A stretch of 64,000 nt of DNA, taken from assembly GCA_038373885.1 (NCBI GenBank), contig JAWZYV010012246.1, forward strand, positions 248,001 through 312,000, given 5' to 3'. The position numbers and the translations under genes are program-made. Origin of the DNA: Cheiracanthium punctorium. Taxonomy: Eukaryota > Arthropoda > Arachnida > Araneae > Cheiracanthiidae. This document shows positions 56,851 through 64,000 of the stretch, one piece after another. Positions within the stretch are counted from its first letter, which is position 1; every line of letters begins with the position of its first letter. Under the pieces are notes generated by a model, which was given only the letters and a program-made list of their open reading frames with translations, made no database searches and had not been told where the DNA came from.

Positions 56851-59800
56851 TCTAGACTGGCGTTCTTCCTGACTGCGGGCAAAGATCCACCACCCTTTTC
56901 TCACATCTGACAGGTCGTTGATTTCCTGTTTTTCGAAAATCATTTTTACCGAGTTTTGCCGGAAGATGACGAGTATTGCAAGTCATTTGTGATTGCGGGA
57001 AAAAAAAAAAATGCTCACACAGCGTACCCGCAGAATGCAATTAATTCCTTTGAGCGCGGAGAAACCATCGAAGTTTATCTAAGCGCACAGTTTACCAAAA
57101 TGCGACCCTGACTAGAAAATAGAACAAGTTCTTTATCGAATGTTCATTTGGATCATCACGCGCCAAGTGATAAATTGAGTGCCGGTTCAGGTTTTAAGAC
57201 TCAAAGAATTGCCCTCAGTAAACTACTGTTTTTTCGTGTTTGCAGTGTGTCCCTATTACTTTAAAACAAATTAACGGAGATACTGAAAATTGCTTAGATT
57301 TCCTGTCTCATGTCAATCAAAAATTGGAAATTGACTTTTGGGAAAAAGATGGAATAAAAAATTGAAAATGAAAATCTTTTTCAAACATCCCCCCCCCCCT
57401 CAAAAAAAAAACACAAAGGAAAAGAAACAAATTCTTAACAATTATCATCATGATTATAATAGTTACTACATAACGAGTATCAAACGTTATATAATTATCA
57501 TAACAACTACAGTGCTATTTGTGCATATTGTTGCATAAAACTTGGCTTATTTTTCGGGTTTGTAGCTAAAAAGTCCAGTGTATATGGAAAGTTCTAGTAA
57601 ACGGTCCACTTGTAAGGACGAACCACAAATTTTATTGATTCTAGAACTTCGACGAACAGTCTGCTATACACAAGTCACAGGAATTAGCAGTCAGTAACTT
57701 GATTTACAAGTCATTTTATCACAGATGCGTTTTCAGATGCTGTATTTCTCACACAATAAAATAATTACTCAGTCTAAAAATTCCGTGGAAATTCTCAAGA
57801 AAAACTCTTCATCATAGTACAACGAAGAACTCACAAACAATTTTTAAAAATAGTCTTCTCAAAACAAGCGAGAAATACAGCAAAACAAAAAGACAGAGCA
57901 CTTAGGCTGACAGCTAACGTCGAAATTGAACTGACCTCCTGGGACGTGATCTGCCCTTCTCATATAGAATCTTCGAAATTTCTAGTAATTCTACGCGATT
58001 CCGTTTCTAGAAAACGCCCAAAAAATCGCGTCAAGCATACAGACTTTTTGACGAAAAATTGCCAAATTTAATGCCAAAAATAAGTTTCCAAAACTAAAAT
58101 CAGCTAACGGATATCGAGAATATTTCTGGAGAATTCGAGAAAAGTTTATGGTAAACAGTGGGGGCATCGAAAAAATTCCCTATCTCGAGTTCTAGTTAGC
58201 CGATTTTCATGCAGCAAAATGCAAATTTTAATTATTTGACTCGTAGAATATAAATTCTAAAATATATAATTCCCAGAAGATCAAGTAACACCAAAAATTC
58301 GTGACAATATATGTACATATGTGTAAACGCTATTTTGTAGAAACTAAATGTCTCGTGAAAATATAACGATGCAAGACTAATCCCAATCTGCGTGTGTTAT
58401 ATTCATACGGCTATTCAACTGTGAAGTTGATTTTACAGATGCCGGGAGTTCCTTCACACTCCTCCTAATTTCCAGAGCTCCCGTAAAGGCAGTTCCTGAT
58501 TACCGAAAAGGTTTGCAAAGCGTGAGCTTCCCCTCTGAATTTGAAGGGGGCCCAAAAATGCCCGTAAAACTGCAATAAAAATTCAAAATTTTGTTTATAA
58601 ATTATCTTTTCATCGTAAGGTTTTTTGTTGAAGAGAAGTGGAAAGCTATTTTTAAGGTTTTTTCAGAAGTGCTGTTGCAACAACTTCATGTTGCAACATT
58701 TCTAAATTGGTTCAGTTTGTGATGTTTCTGCCTGGGACATCTGCTCTAGTTGAGAGATTTTTTTGTATTATGGGGAACATTTCGTTGGCAGAAAGGGTTA
58801 GACTTTCAGTGTATAATGTTTAACATCTAATTATCAAAATTAAATCTGAACTTTGATGTTATGATTTGTATAGTGTCATCAAAACAAACAAAGAATTTCT
58901 GAAAAAAAAACCCCACATACCTAATGAAAAATACGTCTAAATAAATAAAGTTTAAAACTCCTGGAAGGTAATGTTTTTAGTTTATTTTTTAAAATAATTT
59001 CAAAAATATCGTAAAATCTCATTACAATGAACTAAAATATTATGAATATTAATGAATGAAATATGTTTATCTAAGGAAAATTTCAGATTAATGAATAAAA
59101 ATATTTATATCAAAGGAAATTATTAGAACTAATTAAATCAATGGAATTTCATTTTAACGAATAAAATATATTTATCGAAGAAAATCATTGAAACTTTATT
59201 TTTCTCAAACAAAAAGGGGAGGGTGGGACGAAACAAGAGTGAGCTTCCTTTCACTTCAGAGGTTAATCAGGCCCTGTGTAAAGGCAAAACGTTTCCTCGC
59301 CCAAGCCTAATCTTCGGTGCAAAAGTCATATCCAATCAACGCCTGCTGATGCTATCTCTTTGTTCAATCGCCGCTTGCGAATTATACCTACACATATCAT
59401 GTAGGTAAAATTGGAAGCCACCATGATAACAATATGTTGTTTCTGTGTTATGTATGTATGCACAATAATACATACGTATACATCTATCATTAAATGTAAT
59501 TCAATTTAGCTCTCTTGGATCATTTAAAAAAAATAATTATATGCATGCTGGCTTTATTATGAATTAAAAACTTCATTTAATTTTCTAAAATGCTTGTTTT
59601 ATTTAACATTATTTATCTTATTTACTTTATTGTTACTTCAACAGTAGGTACTGATTATTCCTCCTGGAAGTACTTGTTTCGAAGCTTTCGAATCCTTTGA
59701 TTTAGAGAAAGTATCGCCCTCCTCCAGTGATGAATTTTTCTAGTACATTTCTAAGTGCTTCTGTAAATAAATAATTGATGGAACTCATATTTTATAGTGT

Positions 59801-61168
59801 ACAGCAGTGAGCAGTGTTGCAGTGTCCAACATTTTTGAAAATTGTTACAGTCTAGACACTACATAGAAACAAACTGGTAAACGAGCAAGTATGATGTTGA
59901 AATATTGTCATTATCTATGAAGTAAGAAGATGGCATGAATAAGTAGTATGCCAGTTCAATTTGGGATGAATATGTAAGGTGTACGCTGCTTGGGAAATAT
60001 TTGATTTTTTATTGCAAGATTCGGAGATGAGACTTCTGGAGGAGGTTATAGGCTTTGAAAATTGCTTTCAGAAACCTCAAAAAATTATGACAATGCCTGT
60101 ATACAATGCAGAGATCTACAACTGAGTTATTAGTAAAGTTGGTATTCTTACTAATTGTGACAGGTATTTTATTTAATGATCAGTTTAAAAGTATGCTTTT
60201 ATCTTACTAAATATCATAATCTTTCCACGAATAAACTTTTTGCGATATGTAAAATAAATCATCCAATTATCTGTTGCAGTATTTTCAAAATAAGGCTGAA
60301 ATACAAAAGAAGTACCTTGCTCCAATCAAGGGCATATTAACAAAACAGAAACTGCATTTGTATATTTACACTGCTTTATTTATTTATTTATTTAAAAGAT
60401 TATTTAGAGAAGACAAATTTAATAATAAACAGCTTACTTTGCAAACATCGAAAAACATCATGGGTAATCTGAGCTGAACGCGCCAAACTGAGGAAAAAAA
60501 ATAGAAGAGACCAAAAGATTTTTTTCAATGTAAATGTAAGTATACATAGCTTCAAGGTAGATTTCGAATTGTTCTATTCTTTTATGTCCGAATAAAAAAG
60601 ACGAAAAGAATATTATTTACAGTAATTAAACAGAGATAATGGCTTCCTGCAATTTTTGCCGTCTTCTTATTGCTTCAGTAGTTATCAAACAGCCTGAAGT
60701 AAAGATGCCTGAATAAATTAATGGAAACACTTGATTAAAAAAGATTTATTGATTAGTTATATCCTTATTGCAAAAAATGTGGGAAGAAAATAACATTTAA
60801 AAAACAACTCATGTTTGCTTGGAAGTAAAATTGACCCATAAAACAAACACGATTTGATATGTTGATTATTTCGATATAAAGTGATGTAGAGGAATACACT
60901 GATAATAATAAATCTCTGAAACTATATTTTGTTTCAAAATAACTGTTTGTTGAACCACAGAACATCATTAAAAATAATACCTTTTTTAATATCAAAATTT
61001 ATAAATGGTACTCGTATAGAAAATAAGGTATATACGAAGTATTACTTTATAAATTTCAGTTAAATTTGAAAGACGTTCTTGTTTTCTTCTATAAATAATT
61101 AGTATTTAACTAAATGCCCTTCTGTTCTCTCCTTTTCCTCTACACGTCATACTGCATCAACTAAATTA
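56851..61168. other. Non-coding stretch
   Basis: No gene supportable over 4.3 kb. Composition is more mixed at 56851-57120 and 57540-58560 (for example CCGGGAGTTCCTTCACACTC near 58442). That could mark old retrotransposon or LTR pieces, but no element end was identified. A C/A-rich run lies at 57390-57410. Confidence 0.4.
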
Positions 61169-62673
61169 CACTCATGTCCATAAATTAAGGATAATTCAGA
61201 ATCACACAGAAATTGATCTGTAAAATAAAAATGTCACCTGTGGAATGATCACACACATCTTGAAGAAGAATATGCAAATTACAGGAAACCTCCAGATGGC
61301 GTGGATGGTACGTCACAATGACGAGAGTGTAAGAGAGGGATATATAAGGAATGGTGGCAGAGAAGTAAAATTGTTCACAAGCGCTGTGAAAGCCTTTCAG
61401 TGCAAAAACCGCATAGTTATGGCACAAAGGAGGCATTTGGATGATGTTTTACGTGACAGAATTATCGGACGACTGGAATGTGGACGTACCAAGCTGGAAG
61501 TATCCGAGGAACTTGGAATCGCCCAGAGTGTCATCTCCAGGCTTTGGCAACGATTCCAAGATGATGGTAATGTGAGTAGACGTTACAGCACAGGTCGCCC
61601 CGAGTTACAACGCCGAATGAGGACCGCTATTTGGCAGTTACTGCCAAAAGAAACAGACGGAGTACAGCATCAGACCTGTCTCGTCAGCTCTCTTCAGCTA
61701 CCGGTACGACAATTTCAAGGCAGACCGTGTACAGACGCCTAGGGCACATTGGTCTATATGCTCGTAGGCCTGTCAGATGTGTTCCACTTACCGCAACTCA
61801 CTGTCGCCTGCGATTAACCTGGAGTAGAGAGCATGCATTGTGGACACCACAACAGTGGTCTTGTGTGATGTTCTCCGACGAGTCCAGGTTTAGTTTGGAG
61901 TCTGATTCTTGCCGGACATTCATCTGGAGAGCGCCAGGTACCCGTTACCACCAAGAGAACACCATTGAAAGACACCGTTACGGTGGTGCAGGATGGCTCG
62001 TTTGGGGAGGAATTATTCTTGGTTCCAGAACTGACCTGCATGTTTAGAGTGTATCGATGACAGGCCACATCTATCGGGATGTCATTCTGGAACAACATGT
62101 ACGTTTGTTTCGGGGCGCCGTGGGTGCTGAATTTGTGTTTATGGATGACAACGCCCGTCCTCACCGTGCAAACATTGTAGACGAATGCCTTCAATCGGAG
62201 GATATCACCCGTATGCATTGGCCAGCATACTCACCGGACTTGAATCCAATAGAGCATGTGTGGGATATGCTTGGCCGACGAATTGCAGCCCGTCAACCCC
62301 CTCCCACCTGTCTACCAGAACTTCGGAGTGCATTGCTTGATGAGTGGTGTAATATTCCCCAAGATCAGATTGATCATTTGATACTCAGCATGCCTAGGCG
62401 TTGTCAGGCCTGTATTGCATCGTCCGGGAGACATACTCCGTATTAACCATCATACTAACCATGTTATACTGTTTTTTTGTAAATAGGTTCTTTTTTGAAA
62501 TTTGGTCAAGGGAGTAAAACTTGCAATTTTTATTAATTATATCAAACATATAGCATCTTTTTTGCTCTTTACTTTTTGTTTAATAAATAGACTTTACAAA
62601 TAAGTCAAATTTGTTTTGCTTCTTTCTCTTTCTTTGCCTGAACTTCATTATCCTTAATTTATGGACATGAGTG
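61169..62673 (+). mobile_element. Tc1-like transposon 3, nearly intact
   Basis: The 27-bp terminal repeats are identical (CACTCATGTCCATAAATTAA plus GGATAAT at 61169, complement ending 62673), each flanked by TA (61167-61168 and 62674-62675). The 1505-bp size is normal for Tc1. The transposase gene fills the middle and has only two lesions. The 5' untranslated part is about 220 bp. Confidence 0.95.
61419..62446 (+). pseudogene. Tc1 transposase 3, one frameshift and one stop
   Basis: Starts MAQRRHLDDVLRDRIIGRLE (ATG at 61419), then an HTH segment with GIAQSVISRLWQRFQDDGN and a GRP linker. A single-base loss near 61600, right after GRP, changes the frame. The new frame gives an AVTAKRNRRSTASDL segment and YARRPVRCVPL. 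The catalytic core reads FSDESRF (first Asp), MDDNARPHRA (second Asp) and NPIEHVWD (Glu), with exactly 34 residues between the last two (DD34E). An in-frame TAG at 62045-62047, after RTDLHV, is the second lesion. The C-terminus is complete (GRHTPY, stop at 62444-62446). All catalytic residues are kept, so the copy is recently dead and related copies elsewhere may be active. Confidence 0.92.
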
Positions 62674-64000
62674 TAATTAAAATAATCTTAAAAAATATAT
62701 GTTTTTTAGTTCAATAAATTTAGACAAATCTTGCTGTATATAATGTTGTTCTTGCTGGAAATACACTGACAGAAGGTTTTCAGTGGTTTTCAGTTTGATA
62801 AGTAATTAGTAAAAGTTTCATAATAAAAATATGATTTTTAAGTTTTGTTGCTTAATGGATTGGTCGGTCTATCTTCTTAAATGCAGTATAGAGAATTCGA
62901 AGGAAAACATATAAATGGCATAAAAATAACTTGCAAAATCCTATTATTTTTGTGAATAAATTCCAAAGACACAAACAGAAAAGAAAAGTACTAATTTTGA
63001 AGGCAAAGGTAAACTTTTCTTGAAGATAATTTTAGTTCTATTTCTTATTTTTAAAGATTTTCATAATGTTCTTCTTCTTTTCTTTTCAAATTTTCTTTTT
63101 GCATTAATTTTTAGGAAAGCAATGTAAATGCAAACCATCACATCAGCATTTTCGAAGTTTTGGAAGTAATGCATTATATTTCATTTGTTATATTTAGTCA
63201 TCTCTAAATTCTGCATCCCTATTGGTTTCTGCAGCACTCTATTAATACAGATTTACTTGATTAGAAATATTACGAAATCAAGCTTTACTTTATAATTTTA
63301 TTGGATCTATTTAAAATAAAAATTGGATTTACTTTACAATATTAAACATCATATTAGACAAATGAGTTACATCTAATTGTTAAAAGTATCCGACCATTGA
63401 AGGTAATTCAGTTTCATACCGAAATATCGAAAGATTATAGAAAATAATTCCAGTATTTATTAAACATCACATTCCATGATAAGGAACGTGAGGTTGTATT
63501 GATTAGTTGAGTAATATATTTAAAAATCGATTAGTGATCCACAAATTCATTTCACCGCTACTGCTCTGTAATTTTAATTTATGTAATAGCTGAAATCATA
63601 AATGATGGACATCGCACTAAATATGCGTAATCAATTTCTCACCGTGAAATGGGATACATCATTTTGAAAGTTATGCAATCTACTAATGGTAAGAAATGAT
63701 GGGAAGGAATCACTAAAATCATTATTAATTGACATACATTGATTTTGCTTTCATTATTTAAGAAATTTTTATTACTTTCTATTCTAGTCAAAATATTTCA
63801 CTATATTTGTTTATTACGTTTTATTCACAAATAAATTTTGCATTAAATACATTATTATTTTCAAGAAGAGGAAATAAAATGAAATAAAAGCATGCATGAA
63901 TGCAAATGCTGGGAATAATTATGAGTTGTTTCGTTATTTGTAAGACTGTTTCTCTTTTGTACGGCTGCCCTATTTAGAATCGATTGCCAGTTGTCATAAA
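62674..64000. other. AT-rich non-coding stretch to the window end
   Basis: Nothing supportable is seen. Confidence 0.5.

Overview
This window looks like AT-rich intergenic or intronic DNA from an arthropod, most plausibly a chelicerate such as a spider. That placement is inference. It rests on the base composition, the very high density of mixed DNA transposons, Helitron-like elements and jockey-type LINE remnants, and GT donor sites in gene-like remnants. No intact host gene, rRNA, tRNA gene, operon or CRISPR array was found. Every convincing protein-coding signal belongs to a mobile element or to a broken gene remnant.

Layout. 1-9.4 kb is mostly non-coding, with small palindromic or MITE-like elements (3555-3786, 4815-4900, 9068-9424), a 186-bp tandem duplication (6423-6790) and a tRNA-derived SINE-like copy (7730-7930). 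9.5-11.6 kb holds two abutting Helitron-like units on the plus strand. Directly after them come a broken THAP-domain exon (plus) and a broken SWIM-protein exon (minus). 14.2-16.3 kb is a decayed jockey-type LINE (minus). 17.5 kb has a long imperfect palindrome. 20.8-28.8 kb has three copies of an unnamed dispersed repeat and a short mariner derivative (22882-23440) keeping the N-terminal half of a transposase. 31.8-34.4 kb is a Tc1-like element whose start codon region was hit by a 1.08-kb hAT element (8-bp target duplication).

38.4-46.1 kb is a nest. A young LTR retrotransposon (38478-44874; two 464-bp LTRs differing at 5 sites; 5-bp target duplication) sits inside the 3' end of an already dead Tc1 transposase gene. 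The retrotransposon has Ty3/Gypsy-type enzymes in an unusual order: integrase lies upstream of reverse transcriptase-RNase H, as in the Gmr1 group and unlike normal Ty3/Gypsy elements. This is the most notable item in the window. 46.3-51.5 kb is a head-to-tail run of five Helitron-like units on the minus strand, related to the pair at 9.5-11.6 kb. One Helitron family carries an internal array whose repeat core matches the CTCF binding consensus closely. 52.5 kb is a 446-bp hAT MITE with a perfect 8-bp target duplication. 54.5-55.1 kb is a large imperfect inverted repeat, 56.5 kb a SINE-like copy (minus), and 61.2-62.7 kb an almost intact Tc1 element (plus) with one frameshift and one stop.

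Relative ages can be read from the nesting. The 31.8-kb Tc1 entered an older dispersed repeat and was later hit by hAT. The 45-kb Tc1 lost its catalytic Glu and acquired stops, and carries the retrotransposon insertion. The LTR pair indicates that the retrotransposon is among the youngest insertions.
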